A DNA stretch of 64,000 bases from Candidatus Endowatersipora endosymbiont of Watersipora subatra (GCF_964026585.1 NZ_OZ032160.1:1-64000); one strand, 5' to 3'. Shown: positions 19,546-29,291, counted from the first letter of the stretch. Notes: generated by a model not told the origin, from the letters alone. Numbers and translations: made by a program.

Positions 19546-20448
19546 ATGAGAAAAGCTCTCTTCCTTTACCATGCACTGAGTGCAGTTTTTTTGGCTTTTC
19601 TTATATCAGGGTCAGGGATTCTTAAAAGCTTGGCTCAAGAAAATAATACTGAATACACAGAGTTAGCCTCCCGTTCCTTTGCAAGGATTCCGAGTCATCA
19701 ACTCTTGGTGAATGCTCGGCTTGTCAATCATGGTGATATCATCGAAAGTGGTATGATTTGGCGTATTTTCTCGGATATTATCGATAAAAATGGTCGAAAT
19801 CCCTTGATTGCGACAAGTAAGGGAGGATCGGCAATATTGAAGCTTGTTCCAGGTGACTATCTAGTTCATGCGTCTTTTGGGCGTGCAGGGATAACACAGC
19901 GTGTGAAAATATATAATGAGGATGTGGAACTAAATGTTGTTCTTCAAGCCGGAGGACTGTTGCTCAATGCAGATTCTGGCGGAGAGAAAATTTCTCCTCG
20001 CTACTTAACTTTTTCTATCTATGAAAATGAGAAGGATGAAACAGGAGAACGTCAACTGATCGCATGCAATGTGACTCCTAACAAGGTTATTCCCCTGAAT
20101 GAAGGTACCTACCATGTTATTTCTCAGTATGGGAAGATTAATGCAATCACTCATGCTGATCTTGAAGTGGAGGCAGGATCAACAACTCACGCCATGTTGC
20201 ATCATAATGCGGCCCCTGTTCGTATGAAGCTCATCTCAAAATCAGGTGGTTATCCTGTGGCAAACACATCATGGTCTGTTTTCAACTCAAAGGGGAAGAA
20301 AATATTCTCCAGTCAACATGTATCACCGTTTTTCATTCTGGAGAAAGGAAAATATGAAGCATACGCCGGCAATGGTCAGAGAAGGTTTAAAACGACCTTT
20401 CAAGTGATCCCAGGACTCACCCATGAGATAGAGATAATAATCAAATAA
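19546..20448 (+). CDS. Exported protein with three tandem beta-rich repeats, unknown function
   Basis: I do not recognise a named function. The 300-residue product begins with a basic start and a hydrophobic segment (about residues 5-28) ending near LAQEN, so it should be secreted to the periplasm or anchored there. The mature part contains three degenerate repeats of about 75-85 residues (roughly 52-130, 134-208, 212-300). Each has a W/F-x-[IV]-[FY] strand, then a [LI]-x-x-G-x-Y-x-[VA] strand followed by a V/I-x-V-x-x-G-x-T-H-like strand, resembling the carboxypeptidase-regulatory/PEGA type of beta-sandwich. Similar conserved exported proteins occur in Rhizobiales. The gene is intact beside pseudogenes, so it is probably under selection. 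Confidence 0.75.
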   Translation: MRKALFLYHALSAVFLAFLISGSGILKSLAQENNTEYTELASRSFARIPSHQLLVNARLVNHGDIIESGMIWRIFSDIIDKNGRNPLIATSKGGSAILKLVPGDYLVHASFGRAGITQRVKIYNEDVELNVVLQAGGLLLNADSGGEKISPRYLTFSIYENEKDETGERQLIACNVTPNKVIPLNEGTYHVISQYGKINAITHADLEVEAGSTTHAMLHHNAAPVRMKLISKSGGYPVANTSWSVFNSKGKKIFSSQHVSPFFILEKGKYEAYAGNGQRRFKTTFQVIPGLTHEIEIIIK

Positions 20449-20483
20449 ATCTACAGACTAATATCTTGTTTTTTGATCACTGA

Positions 20484-22457
20484 TCATCGCTCTTCGAGGT
20501 TTTCACGTTCACGTAGAATATCAGGAGGTATTGTCTCTTTGGAGAGAGAGAGAACAGCTTCATCTAGTGTCATTATTGTTTGATCGTTACCACCCAAGCG
20601 ACGAAGGCTGACAGTTTCCTTTTCAGCTTCACGAACACCAACTACGATGATTACTGGCACTTTGGCGAGGGAGTGCTCACGAATCTTATAATTGATTTTT
20701 TCATTACGGAAATCGGTTTTAACATTCAAACTAGCATTACGTAGACTATCAAAGACTTTCTTACCATAAAGATCAGATTCCGATGTAACCGTTACTACGA
20801 CGGCTTGCAGAGGCGCCATCCAAAGTGGAAAGTGACCAGCGTAGTGTTCGATAAGGATCCCGATAAAGCGCTCCATGGAACCGCATATTGCACGGTGGAT
20901 CATAACTGGTTGCTGCTTACAAGAATCCTGGTCAATGTAAAGGGCAGAAAACCGTTCTGGTAATGCAAAATCGATTTGGATCGTGCCGCATTGCCAGTCA
21001 CGACCAATGGCATCACGCAAAACATATTCAAATTTAGGACCGTAGAAGGCCCCTTGACCTGGATTCATCTCGGTTCTAATTTTACCATTATATTCCGATT
21101 CTAATTTATTCAACACCTGTTGTAATATTGTTTCGGCCTTATCCCAAACTTGGTCACTTCCAAGACGTTTTTTAGGGCGAGTAGAAAATTTTACTAAAAA
21201 GTTTCCAAAACCAAAATCGGAATAAGTTGTTATAATTAAATTATTAATTCGAAGACATTCTGATTCAAGTTGCTCGGGAGTACAAAAAACGTGGGCATCA
21301 TCTTGAGTAAATCCCCGCACTCGCATCAAGCCATGTAAAGCTCCTGAGGGTTCATAGCGGTGTACATGTCCAAATTCAGCAATTTTGATCGGCAGCTCCC
21401 TATAAGAACGTAATTTGTTTTTAAATATTTGAATATGACCTGGACAGTTCATCGGTTTGATAACAAAATCACGATCATCTTCAGTCTGGGTAGTAAACAT
21501 ATTTTCACGATACCAGCTCCAGTGACCAGACTTTTCCCATAACGCTTTGTCAAGAATTTGGGGGGCGTTCACTTCATCATAACCATGCGCCTCAAGACGA
21601 CGGCGCATGTAGTTAACAAGATTTTGAAACACCTTCCATCCGTTAGCATGCCAGAACACAACACCGGGACCTTCTTCCTGACAATGAAAAAGGTCCATAT
21701 CATGGCCTAACTTACGGTGATCACGTTTCTTCGCTTCTTCGAGCCTGGCTAGATAAGCTTTCATCTCTTTATCACTGGCCCAGGCCGTTCCATAAATACG
21801 TGATAACATCTGATTACGACTATCTCCACGCCAATAAGCACCGGCCACTCTCATTAACTTGAAAGAATTCCCTATATGTCCAGTCGATGGCATGTGCGGT
21901 CCACGGCACAAGTCTGTCCAATCACCCTGAGTGTAAAGCGTAACCTCTTCATCTTCAGGGATAGAATCTAAAATTTCAACTTTATAGCTATTTCTGCTCT
22001 TTTTAAAAAATGAACGTGCGTCCTTTCTATGAACGATATTTTTGATGAAAGCATGATTACGCTGAATAATTTCCCGCATCTTTTTCTCAATTTTTTGAAA
22101 GTCTTGCGGTGTAAAAGGTACTTTTCTTTCAAAATCGTAATAAAATCCATTGTCAATAACGGGTCCAATTGTATTCTTGGTCTCAGGCCATATTTCTTGA
22201 ACAGCTTCGGCCAAGACATGAGCACAACCATGTCGGATCAGTTGGAGAGCCCGTTCGTCGGTGCGGGTTATAATCTCAATCTGACCCGATCCCAAAATTG
22301 GAGAAGCGAGATCATTTAATTGACCATTGAAAGAAACGGCAATTGCTTGTTTTGACAGTGATTGAGAAATGCTTTCGGCGATCTCTTTTGCTGTAATTCC
22401 AGCAATAAAAACGCGGCAAGATCCATCAGGAAATGTCAGTGAGATGGCATAAGACAT
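20484..22457 (-). CDS. thrS: Threonyl-tRNA synthetase
   Basis: This class II synthetase charges tRNA-Thr and edits Ser-tRNA. The 657 residues show an N-terminal TGS domain (about 1-65), an editing domain with the CAHVLAEAV histidine, and a catalytic core with the zinc Cys in [11 protein letters not shown], the His in [18 protein letters not shown], and motif 3 [16 protein letters not shown]. The C-terminal anticodon domain follows. A strong GAGGAG ribosome-binding site lies seven bases before the ATG. The 270-base region upstream (22458-22727) has no gene. With thrC broken, imported threonine would supply this enzyme. Confidence 0.97.
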   Translation of the reverse strand: MSYAISLTFPDGSCRVFIAGITAKEIAESISQSLSKQAIAVSFNGQLNDLASPILGSGQIEIITRTDERALQLIRHGCAHVLAEAVQEIWPETKNTIGPVIDNGFYYDFERKVPFTPQDFQKIEKKMREIIQRNHAFIKNIVHRKDARSFFKKSRNSYKVEILDSIPEDEEVTLYTQGDWTDLCRGPHMPSTGHIGNSFKLMRVAGAYWRGDSRNQMLSRIYGTAWASDKEMKAYLARLEEAKKRDHRKLGHDMDLFHCQEEGPGVVFWHANGWKVFQNLVNYMRRRLEAHGYDEVNAPQILDKALWEKSGHWSWYRENMFTTQTEDDRDFVIKPMNCPGHIQIFKNKLRSYRELPIKIAEFGHVHRYEPSGALHGLMRVRGFTQDDAHVFCTPEQLESECLRINNLIITTYSDFGFGNFLVKFSTRPKKRLGSDQVWDKAETILQQVLNKLESEYNGKIRTEMNPGQGAFYGPKFEYVLRDAIGRDWQCGTIQIDFALPERFSALYIDQDSCKQQPVMIHRAICGSMERFIGILIEHYAGHFPLWMAPLQAVVVTVTSESDLYGKKVFDSLRNASLNVKTDFRNEKINYKIREHSLAKVPVIIVVGVREAEKETVSLRRLGGNDQTIMTLDEAVLSLSKETIPPDILRERENLEER

Positions 22458-22727
22458 GGCTATGCTCCTCGTTATCCATTTCTGCCAAGGGGAAGAGGGA
22501 CTTGTCGATCACGAACCCCATAAAAAATCCAAAAATTCCAGTCAAGATCCATATCCATCCTTAAGATAAATAATCACTTTATGCGAACCCCTTTTTTATT
22601 TTGATTGCATTCGTTTGATTGTTAAGATGTGAAGACTGAATCATCATAACGATCTTATAGGTTATGAATGAGGATCAACATAAAAACAACAGACTAGATA
22701 ACCCTCAGCCATTAGATAACAAGTGAT

Positions 22728-23357
22728 CTAACCAACATTTTCGACATGATGAGCTTGACCGAATTGAGTTCGTCGATAGACCCACAATCGAACAGGAGGA
22801 ATATTAAACGCAACCCAGTTTAAAGGTTCTACCGAATATGTTGTCCAGTTCGGAGGGATCGGAGATTTAGTCCCATAGGACATCTGAACAAAAGGATGAC
22901 CAGCATATAACCTATCTAGAAGATCGTTCAATAAATTGAGACGCTGGTCGAGTTTAAAGTTCAAAAGTGGAAGCCCTGAAATAATACTGCTAAACTTCAT
23001 ATCTCCTAAACCAGGTTTCACCTCATTTAGATGAAATGCATCTCCATGGATTATGTTAACTCCTGGAAAATCATCTTGGAGTTTTGGAATAAATTCTCTT
23101 GCTGATTCAACCGAATAGAGATTTTCTGGTTTTACCCCTCTTTCGAGGATAGCCCTTGTTATGATACCAGTACCAGGACCTAGCTCAAGGACAGGAGCAG
23201 TTGAAGAGGGACTGATAACTCTGGCCATTTTTCGAGCAGCCGCAGTGCTTGTTGGCAAAACAGAACCAACTGTTTTTGGCTTATTGACCCATGACCGAAA
23301 AAATCGAATCTCATTGTCGAAATGTTTGCTTAAGCGCTGCGTAAGGCGACTATGCAT
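22728..23357 (-). CDS. pmtA: Phospholipid N-methyltransferase (PmtA, Sinorhizobium type)
   Basis: PmtA methylates phosphatidylethanolamine stepwise to phosphatidylcholine, using S-adenosylmethionine. The 209-residue protein has the family opening FDNEIRFFRSWVNKPKTVGS, SAM motif VLELGPGTGIITRAIL near residue 55, the acidic SVESAREF strand, GDAFHLNEV, and the membrane-associated PVVQ-like segment HPFVQMSYG. The pattern matches rhizobial PmtA rather than the Rhodobacter type. Phosphatidylcholine is needed by several host-associated alphaproteobacteria. The gene is intact. Confidence 0.85.
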   Translation of the reverse strand: MHSRLTQRLSKHFDNEIRFFRSWVNKPKTVGSVLPTSTAAARKMARVISPSSTAPVLELGPGTGIITRAILERGVKPENLYSVESAREFIPKLQDDFPGVNIIHGDAFHLNEVKPGLGDMKFSSIISGLPLLNFKLDQRLNLLNDLLDRLYAGHPFVQMSYGTKSPIPPNWTTYSVEPLNWVAFNIPPVRLWVYRRTQFGQAHHVENVG

Positions 23358-23380
23358 GAATTTTCCTTGTATATCTGAGA

Positions 23381-23398
23381 TTCCTCATGAGTGAGGAA
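23381..23398. repeat. Perfect hairpin upstream of pmtA
   Basis: TTCCTCA and TGAGGAA pair perfectly around the four-base loop TGAG, 24 bases upstream of the pmtA start on the minus strand; a further TGAGGAA copy follows at 23399. It could be an operator or a 5' UTR hairpin. Function is not known. Confidence 0.4.
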
Positions 23399-23419
23399 TG
23401 AGGAAGTATAATGAATGTT

Positions 23420-23638
23420 TCAGCCTATATATTCTACAGAATTGTCGTGTTCAATCGTAAAGATGATAGATGATGGGACTGAACTGATTTCTTCTATTTC
23501 AGAACGCGTATAAGCCTTAATCTCTACAAGATGACGATGACAAGAGAAAAATTCTTTTCGAGGTCTTTGATAGATCATCTTAAAGAGACTATTCAAATTC
23601 AAAAATATCCTCACTGAAGTCTGTGCGATCCAGAACAA
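23420..23638 (-). CDS. Possible small hypothetical protein or gene remnant
   Basis: This 72-residue open frame stands in the 565-base stretch between pmtA and cpdR. It has no motif I recognise. Just upstream in another frame one reads EIVLDRTDFSEDIFEFE followed by a stop, so the region may be a frameshifted remnant rather than a gene. No clear ribosome-binding site is seen. The rest of the gap (23639-23922) holds no recognisable gene. Confidence 0.2.
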   Translation of the reverse strand: MFWIAQTSVRIFLNLNSLFKMIYQRPRKEFFSCHRHLVEIKAYTRSEIEEISSVPSSIIFTIEHDNSVEYIG

Positions 23639-23922
23639 TCTCAGAACTTGATTTTATTGATTAATAATTGTTATTATGAGGCCAATCTAGGGGATCGACT
23701 CGTGGAATTGAACATATTATGATATCATGCACCTTTCTACTGAAAAGGCTATGTTAATTTTAAGAGTAGAGAGAGTAGAGACAGAAGCTTTCTAGCTTAG
23801 AATTTTTAAACTTTCATCAACACTAACACTTTATTATTCCATACAGAGCAAATAATCGAGGTTTCCTCGGACATTCAAAATTAGAGAGCCCTGCCTAAAC
23901 CAATATGGTGAATGGTGGACAT

Positions 23923-24288
23923 ATGAATATGAACAAGATCTTGCTTGCTGAAGATGACAATGATATACGCTTCTTTTCAAGAAAAGCCTTAGTTAATGCA
24001 GGTCATGATGTTGTATCCTGTAACAATGGGATGAGCGCCTATGAACGCCTGCGTGAAGAGCCATTTACTCTTTTATTGACGGATATAGTGATGCCCGAAA
24101 TGGATGGCATGGAACTAGCAAGACGCGCTACTGATCTGGATCCAGATTTGAAAGTGATGTTTATAACAGGATTTGCAGTCATAGCATTAAAACATGATTC
24201 CAATACGCCTAAAAATGCCAAAGTTCTTTCCAAACCATTTCATGTTCGCGATCTCGTCCATGAAGTTAAGAAACTGTTGGCTTCTTAA
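23923..24288 (+). CDS. cpdR: Single-domain response regulator CpdR
   Basis: CpdR is a receiver-only regulator. When unphosphorylated it goes to the cell pole and primes ClpXP to degrade cell-cycle proteins such as CtrA-pathway factors; the CckA-ChpT relay phosphorylates it. The 121 residues contain the acidic pocket AEDDND, the phosphoacceptor Asp54 in LLTDIVMPEMDGMELARRA, the conserved FITGFA and the Lys in VLSKPFHVRDLV. An upstream in-frame ATG at 23905 exists, but GGTGG before 23923 and the family length favour this start (or the ATG at 23929). clpX and clpP are in this window. Confidence 0.93.
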   Translation: MNMNKILLAEDDNDIRFFSRKALVNAGHDVVSCNNGMSAYERLREEPFTLLLTDIVMPEMDGMELARRATDLDPDLKVMFITGFAVIALKHDSNTPKNAKVLSKPFHVRDLVHEVKKLLAS

Positions 24289-24364
24289 GCGTTGAGTTCA
24301 ACAAAATTATTTTTTAGTTGACGCTATGATTCAATCTATGCTGTGTGAGTGAAAGAAGAGTAAA

Positions 24365-24439
24365 GGGCGATTAGCTCAGTGGGAGAGCACTACATTGACA
24401 TTGTAGGGGTCACTGGTTCAATCCCAGTATCGCCCACCA
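24365..24439 (+). tRNA. tRNA-Val (GAC)
   Basis: This is a 75-base tRNA with encoded CCA. The acceptor stem GGGCGAT pairs perfectly with ATCGCCC. The anticodon stem CTACA/TGTAG holds the loop TTGACAT with anticodon GAC (reads GUC/GUU). The T arm has GGTTCAATCC. A hairpin TTTACG/CGTAAA at 24495-24514 followed by T-rich DNA could be its terminator but is weak. Confidence 0.96.
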
Positions 24440-24521
24440 AATCGTAGTTATTCTTTCAATCATGATCCCAGAAGAGGGATGGGAGTATTTATTATTTACG
24501 CGTATACACGTAAAATCTTAT

Positions 24522-25169
24522 TTAATTTTTCATCTGTTTCATGATCAATTGGATCGCATCATCACTATCCCAATCAGCGGGACCGTTAAGAAACCCTGAG
24601 ACGCATCCTCTGCCGTCAATGAGAAGTGTCACTGGCAACCCATAAAATAGTCCGCTTTTTTTAAGAAAATCTAGTGTTTTTAGAGTGGGATCATGATAGA
24701 GTTCAAGATCTTTAAGTCCAATAGATTGATAAAATTTTTGGAATTGATCAGGGTCTCCCCGATCTATATTGACGGCAAGGACTTCAAATTCTTTACTTCC
24801 TAATTTTTCTTGCAATCTGTTGAGAGCGGGGATTTCTTTACGACAGGGCACACACCACATGGCCCAAATATTAAAGAGAACTGTACGTTTATGCCAATCG
24901 GCTATCGTCAAATGATTACCTTGAGCGTTTCTGAAACTAAGATCTTGAACAGAATAAGGACTATCCAAACCCTGGAATGCTGCCATTTTTCCTATAGCTG
25001 AGGCCTTTAATGACTGATTCTTGTTCTCATCAATGGTACATGTGCCCCTTGGAGCTTCTCTATCATTGCTCTTTTCAGGCAACAAAGAGTACATTGCGAA
25101 TCCAATAAGTGAGGCTAATAAAGGATACCAAATTATCCTCGACTTAATTGTGATATTTGTATTCATCAA
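24522..25169 (-). CDS. tlpA: TlpA-family thiol:disulfide oxidoreductase
   Basis: This is a periplasm-facing thioredoxin-like reductase. The 215-residue protein has one N-terminal membrane anchor (about residues 14-29) followed by a thioredoxin fold with the redox site WCVPCRKE in the TlpA/ResA context [11 protein letters not shown], and the cis-Pro region GLPVTLLI. TlpA proteins reduce copper chaperones and subunits for cytochrome oxidase assembly. It is divergent from argH with a shared upstream region of about 55 bases, the usual rhizobial pairing. Confidence 0.9.
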   Translation of the reverse strand: MMNTNITIKSRIIWYPLLASLIGFAMYSLLPEKSNDREAPRGTCTIDENKNQSLKASAIGKMAAFQGLDSPYSVQDLSFRNAQGNHLTIADWHKRTVLFNIWAMWCVPCRKEIPALNRLQEKLGSKEFEVLAVNIDRGDPDQFQKFYQSIGLKDLELYHDPTLKTLDFLKKSGLFYGLPVTLLIDGRGCVSGFLNGPADWDSDDAIQLIMKQMKN

Positions 25170-25225
25170 CTCATCAACCTTCTCAGTTTATCTTATTATC
25201 TTATGCGTTATGCGGATCTCAAATT

Positions 25226-26632
25226 ATGACGAAATCAATGGACTATAATCAAACCCAAAATCCTATATGGGGGAATCGGTTCTCTTCTACACCTGATGAA
25301 GTGATGATAAAAATCAACGGATCTATTGATTTCGATCAAAAGATGTACTCTCAAGACATTGCAGGTTCCCGAGCCCATGTAAAAATGTTACATGCTGTTG
25401 GTATTTTATCATTGGAAGATTCAATTACAATCAATGATGGTCTTAACACAATTCTGTTGGAAATAGAATCGGGGGCCTTTTCTTTTTCTGGTACTCTTGA
25501 AGACATCCACATGAACATAGAAACTAGGTTAGCTGAGCTCATTGGACCAACCGCAGGCCGTTTGCACACAGCCCGATCACGCAACGATCAAGTTGCACTG
25601 GACTTCCGCTTATGGGTCCGAGATCACATTGATTATACATCCAAACAGCTGAAACAGCTGATTCGGATCTTACTAGAAAAAGCTGAGAACCACGTCGATA
25701 CGATTATGCCAGGCTTCACACATTTGCAACCAGGACAACCGATCACTTTTGGCCACCACTGCATGGCTTATGTAGAAATGTTTTCACGCGACCTATCCAG
25801 AATGAAGGATGCCCGTGAAAGGATGAATGAATGTCCTCTAGGATCAGCAGCACTTGCAGGTACCAGTTTCCCTATTGATCGTTCCATGACGGCTAAAAAC
25901 CTAGGATTTCGAGAAGCTACGCGCAATTCGCTCGACAGTGTTGCTGATAGAGATTTTGCTCTGGAATTTCTTTCTGCGGCAACCATTTGTTGCACTCATC
26001 TTTCCCGTTTGGGAGAAGAAATAGTCATATGGTCAACACCTCAGTTTTCGTTTATCCGGCTTTCTGACAAATTTTCTACGGGTTCATCGATTATGCCGCA
26101 GAAAAGAAATCCCGATGCCGCAGAGTTAGTGCGAGGCAAAGTAGGACGTGTGACCGGGAGCTTGATCGGTCTCATCACAGTTATGAAAGGGTTGCCACTA
26201 ACCTATTCAAAAGATATGCAGGAAGATAAGGAAGGCCTGTTCGATGCGGCTCAGACTCTTGATCTCTGTCTTACAGCTATGAGTGCTATGATTGATGATA
26301 TGGAAGTTAATGTACAAGCTATGTATACTTCTGCTGGAATAAGCTATTCAACGGCAACGGATCTTGCTGATTGGCTAGTCCGTGACTCAGGTATGTCATT
26401 TCGTGATGCTCATCATGTGACCGGACAGGTGGTTGCTTTGGCTGAAACCAAATCATGTGAACTAGCAGAATTATCTCTTAGAGAACTGAAATCTATCTGT
26501 TCGTTTATCAATTCTGATGTTTTTTCAGTGCTAAGTGTTGAATCATCCGTTTCCAGTCGTAAGAGTTTTGGTGGAACGGCTCCTGAGAATGTGCGTCAGC
26601 AGATAGCTTATTGGAAATCTCAACTCAAATGA
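25226..26632 (+). CDS. argH: Argininosuccinate lyase
   Basis: ArgH splits argininosuccinate into arginine and fumarate, the last step of arginine synthesis. The chosen start at 25226 gives 468 residues and the normal family N-terminus leading to [11 protein letters not shown]. An upstream ATG at 25157 would run into the tlpA start region. Signature elements are [24 protein letters not shown] and the fumarase-family loop [20 protein letters not shown]. The gene is intact, in contrast with hisC and thrC. Confidence 0.96.
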   Translation: MTKSMDYNQTQNPIWGNRFSSTPDEVMIKINGSIDFDQKMYSQDIAGSRAHVKMLHAVGILSLEDSITINDGLNTILLEIESGAFSFSGTLEDIHMNIETRLAELIGPTAGRLHTARSRNDQVALDFRLWVRDHIDYTSKQLKQLIRILLEKAENHVDTIMPGFTHLQPGQPITFGHHCMAYVEMFSRDLSRMKDARERMNECPLGSAALAGTSFPIDRSMTAKNLGFREATRNSLDSVADRDFALEFLSAATICCTHLSRLGEEIVIWSTPQFSFIRLSDKFSTGSSIMPQKRNPDAAELVRGKVGRVTGSLIGLITVMKGLPLTYSKDMQEDKEGLFDAAQTLDLCLTAMSAMIDDMEVNVQAMYTSAGISYSTATDLADWLVRDSGMSFRDAHHVTGQVVALAETKSCELAELSLRELKSICSFINSDVFSVLSVESSVSSRKSFGGTAPENVRQQIAYWKSQLK

Positions 26633-26649
26633 CTCAATATATCGTTCTA

Positions 26650-26835
26650 ATGAATAGAAAATATGATAGAATGATGGGACGAATTGATACCGGTTGCTCT
26701 GGATTTCTTTTAGGATGTCAGCACTCAATTGTCTTGGTGTTGATCTTTTTGCCTCTTCCTCTTCTGCATATCTTTTGGGTTGCCTTCGGACGATCTAGAT
26801 CTCCACAAAGAAAAGAATCAATAACAAGGTTGTAG
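26650..26835 (+). pseudogene. Possible remnant of LptM-type small lipoprotein
   Basis: In Rhizobiales a tiny lipoprotein gene of the YifL/LptM type sits between argH and lysA. Here a short frame with a hydrophobic segment (LVLIFLPLPLLHIFW) followed by VAFGRSRSP resembles the LptM pattern LAGCGRKG-P, but with Phe where the lipid-carrying Cys should be. Another frame reads LLGC and then stops. It is either a decayed copy or a chance match; the call rests largely on position. Confidence 0.3.
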
Positions 26836-26909
26836 AAAACAACAGACTCAAAGAATATCAAGAAAATGACGGCTCAATATTCCTATTCCCTTTCCGTATC
26901 TATCTACTG

Positions 26910-28184
26910 ATGAATCCCTTTGATTATAAAGACGGTGTGTTTCATGTTGAAAACACAAGTTTAAAGAAGATAGCTGATGCTATTAGAACTCCGTTCTATT
27001 GCTATTCATCAGTTAAGATCGCAAGCCAATATACGGAATTTTGTAAAATCTTTGACGATATTCCTTCTTTAGTTTGCTATGCAATAAAGGCAAATTCTAA
27101 TCAAGCTGTGTTACGTATTTTGGCTCGCCTTGGTGCAGGCGCTGATATTGTCTCTGAAGGTGAATTGCGGCGGGCCCGGGCCGCCTTCATTCCAGCTGAG
27201 AAAATTATTTTTTCGGGAGTTGGGAAAACTATCAGAGAACTTGATTTAGCTCTTGTCGAGGATATTTTGTGTTTCAACGTAGAATCAGAACCTGAACTGG
27301 AATTACTCTCCTCTAGAGCGGTTACATACGGTCGAAAAGCTCGGATCTCTTTTCGTATTAATCCTGACATTGATGCCGGTACTCACAGTAAAACAGCTAC
27401 GGGAAGAGCAGATGATAAATTTGGTATTTTTTGGCGTGATGCCCCTCGCGTTTATAAAAAAGCGGCACAACTCCCAGGAATAGAAGTCACTGGCATTGCG
27501 ATGCATATTGGTAGCCAGATTATTAAAAGCCAGCCATTTGATGATGCTTTCAGTCGTTTATCTAAATTAATTACGATTTTGCGCGCAGACGGGCATACAA
27601 TTAAACAAATTGACCTTGGCGGCGGCGTAGGGATTCCTTACGAAAGGGACAATTATAACCAATTGAATCTGAAAGCTTATGCAACACTTGTTCGAAAGTA
27701 TGTCAAAAACCTTGACGCTCGAATCATTTTCGAGCCTGGAAGGATTATAGTAGGAAATGCTGGGATTCTAGTCACCGAAGTTCTTTACCTTAAGAAAAGC
27801 AGAAATAGAATTTTTACAATCATTGATGCCGCTATGAATGATCTCATTCGCCCTACACTTTATGAATCATGGCATGAAATCGAACCGGTCGTACTAGCAG
27901 CCGCTCATGCTCCTTACATTACTACAGACATTGTTGGTCCAGTGTGTGAATCTGGTGATTATTTCGCTAAAGAGCGTCAAATTACTAGACCAAAGTCAGG
28001 TGATCTGCTGGCTATCAGGTCCGCCGGCGCTTACGGTGCTGTACAATCCGGAACCTATAATAGCCGTCTACTTATACCGGAAGTTCTTGTCAAAGAGAAT
28101 CACTTTGATGTGATTCGATCGAGGACCAGTTTTGATGACTTCATTAGCTTAGATCATATACCAGAATGGCTTTCTGATGAATAA
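26910..28184 (+). CDS. lysA: Diaminopimelate decarboxylase
   Basis: LysA decarboxylates meso-diaminopimelate to lysine, using PLP. The 424-residue protein has the PLP lysine in CYAIKANSN, the HIGSQI segment, the glycine-rich phosphate-binding block IDLGGGVGIPY, the EPGR motif and the active-site Cys in CESGDYF. The C-terminal beta domain is complete. It follows argH (with a possible small remnant between) as in other Rhizobiales. Together with asd and dapA it indicates a kept lysine/diaminopimelate route. Confidence 0.96.
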   Translation: MNPFDYKDGVFHVENTSLKKIADAIRTPFYCYSSVKIASQYTEFCKIFDDIPSLVCYAIKANSNQAVLRILARLGAGADIVSEGELRRARAAFIPAEKIIFSGVGKTIRELDLALVEDILCFNVESEPELELLSSRAVTYGRKARISFRINPDIDAGTHSKTATGRADDKFGIFWRDAPRVYKKAAQLPGIEVTGIAMHIGSQIIKSQPFDDAFSRLSKLITILRADGHTIKQIDLGGGVGIPYERDNYNQLNLKAYATLVRKYVKNLDARIIFEPGRIIVGNAGILVTEVLYLKKSRNRIFTIIDAAMNDLIRPTLYESWHEIEPVVLAAAHAPYITTDIVGPVCESGDYFAKERQITRPKSGDLLAIRSAGAYGAVQSGTYNSRLLIPEVLVKENHFDVIRSRTSFDDFISLDHIPEWLSDE

Positions 28185-28327
28185 ACCCTTCATTTCATAT
28201 ACTGCTTTCAATTAGATATCATCTAATACTGGATCTCATAATCTAAAATATAGATTAATAATTTTATTTTAGAGATTCTCTTTTCTTAGAAAAAACAATA
28301 TTCATTGTAACATTAGATATTATTATC

Positions 28328-28346
28328 ACCTCATTGAACATGAGGT
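28328..28346. repeat. Hairpin upstream of the creatininase-family gene
   Basis: ACCTCAT (28328-28334) and ATGAGGT (28340-28346) form a perfect 7-bp stem with loop TGAAC, about 60 bases before the gene start. A second palindrome, ATTAGAT-ATC-ATCTAAT, lies further up at about 28211-28227. Both are in an AT-rich 218-base gap without a gene. They are operator-like, but no known binding site is recognised. Confidence 0.35.
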
Positions 28347-28405
28347 CAGTCAGCTGTTGATATGAACATCGTGAACGCGTCCCAGAAAGAGTTTGAGAAA
28401 AATTG

Positions 28406-29203
28406 ATGGCTATTATGCGTATATCGTCCTTGGATACGCATGATTCTGTTCAGAATGACCCTTCTTCGGTTATTGCGATGTTACCTCTCGGAGCGACTGA
28501 GCAACATGGCAAGCATCTGCCCTTGGAAACAGATATCCTGATTGCTGATGGAATAGCGAGTCGACTTTGTAAAAAGGCTCCTATTGACCTGAATGTTTTG
28601 ATTTTGCCAACCGAACCTGTTGGTTATTCGCCGGAGCATTTAGATCATGAGGGTACAAAAAGTCTTTCCTATCATGATGCCGTAGAACGATGGATAAACA
28701 TTGGAAAAGCGGCTGCTAAAAAAGGAATCAGGCGATTTGTTATGCTGAATGCACATGGCGGAAACTCATCGTTGATGACAGTTATTGCGCAAGAATTGCG
28801 TATTAACTATTCTATGCTAGCAGTTTCAACTAGCTGGACTCGTTTTATACGAAATCTGGATGTAGTCAGTTCTCAGGAACATCATTTTGGCATTCATGGA
28901 GGGGATATTGAAACATCCGTCATGCTGGCTCTCGATCCAGAACAGGTCGATTTATCTCAGGCACGTAATTTCCCCAATCTTCAGGAAACTCTTGTTAAAA
29001 AGACTCTGTTCTTAAGAGCTTATGGACCTCATTCTTTTGGATGGAAAGCCACCGATTTAAACTGCGAAGGTGTTACAGGTAATGCAGCGGCAGCAACTCC
29101 TCAAAAGGGTGAATTACTTTTGAAATCTACTGTTGATGGACTTCTACTCCTTCTCAAGGAAGTTGCAGAATTCGATCCTGATACTTATTTTAGAGATCCT
29201 TGA
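28406..29203 (+). CDS. Creatininase-family amidohydrolase
   Basis: This 265-residue protein belongs to the creatininase (creatinine amidohydrolase / ArfB / MftE) metalloenzyme family. Metal-ligand motifs are visible: GATEQHGKHLPLETD near the N-terminus, NAHGGN in the middle and IHGGDIETSVMLAL towards the C-terminus. Members act on creatinine, on formamidopyrimidines in flavin pathways, or on peptide precursors; the substrate cannot be told from this sequence. The start is the ATG at 28406, one codon after a TTG. There is no obvious operon partner; it converges on katG. Confidence 0.82.
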   Translation: MAIMRISSLDTHDSVQNDPSSVIAMLPLGATEQHGKHLPLETDILIADGIASRLCKKAPIDLNVLILPTEPVGYSPEHLDHEGTKSLSYHDAVERWINIGKAAAKKGIRRFVMLNAHGGNSSLMTVIAQELRINYSMLAVSTSWTRFIRNLDVVSSQEHHFGIHGGDIETSVMLALDPEQVDLSQARNFPNLQETLVKKTLFLRAYGPHSFGWKATDLNCEGVTGNAAAATPQKGELLLKSTVDGLLLLLKEVAEFDPDTYFRDP

Positions 29204-29291
29204 TCTTTTCTTTCTAGGATCTAATCCTCTTTTTTGAGAGTCATTTGACTGTGAGTCTCTGTTCATCCTTTTCATCTGTATGTTCCATTTT

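Noticed and set aside
22458..22570. Short 29-codon frame before thrS as an attenuator leader peptide
   Set aside because: It has no threonine codons and no clear terminator pair, so threonine attenuation is not supported.
24495..24514. TTTACG/CGTAAA hairpin as a terminator for tRNA-Val or tlpA
   Set aside because: Six-bp AT-rich stem with an 8-base loop and no clean T-run on either strand; too weak to call.
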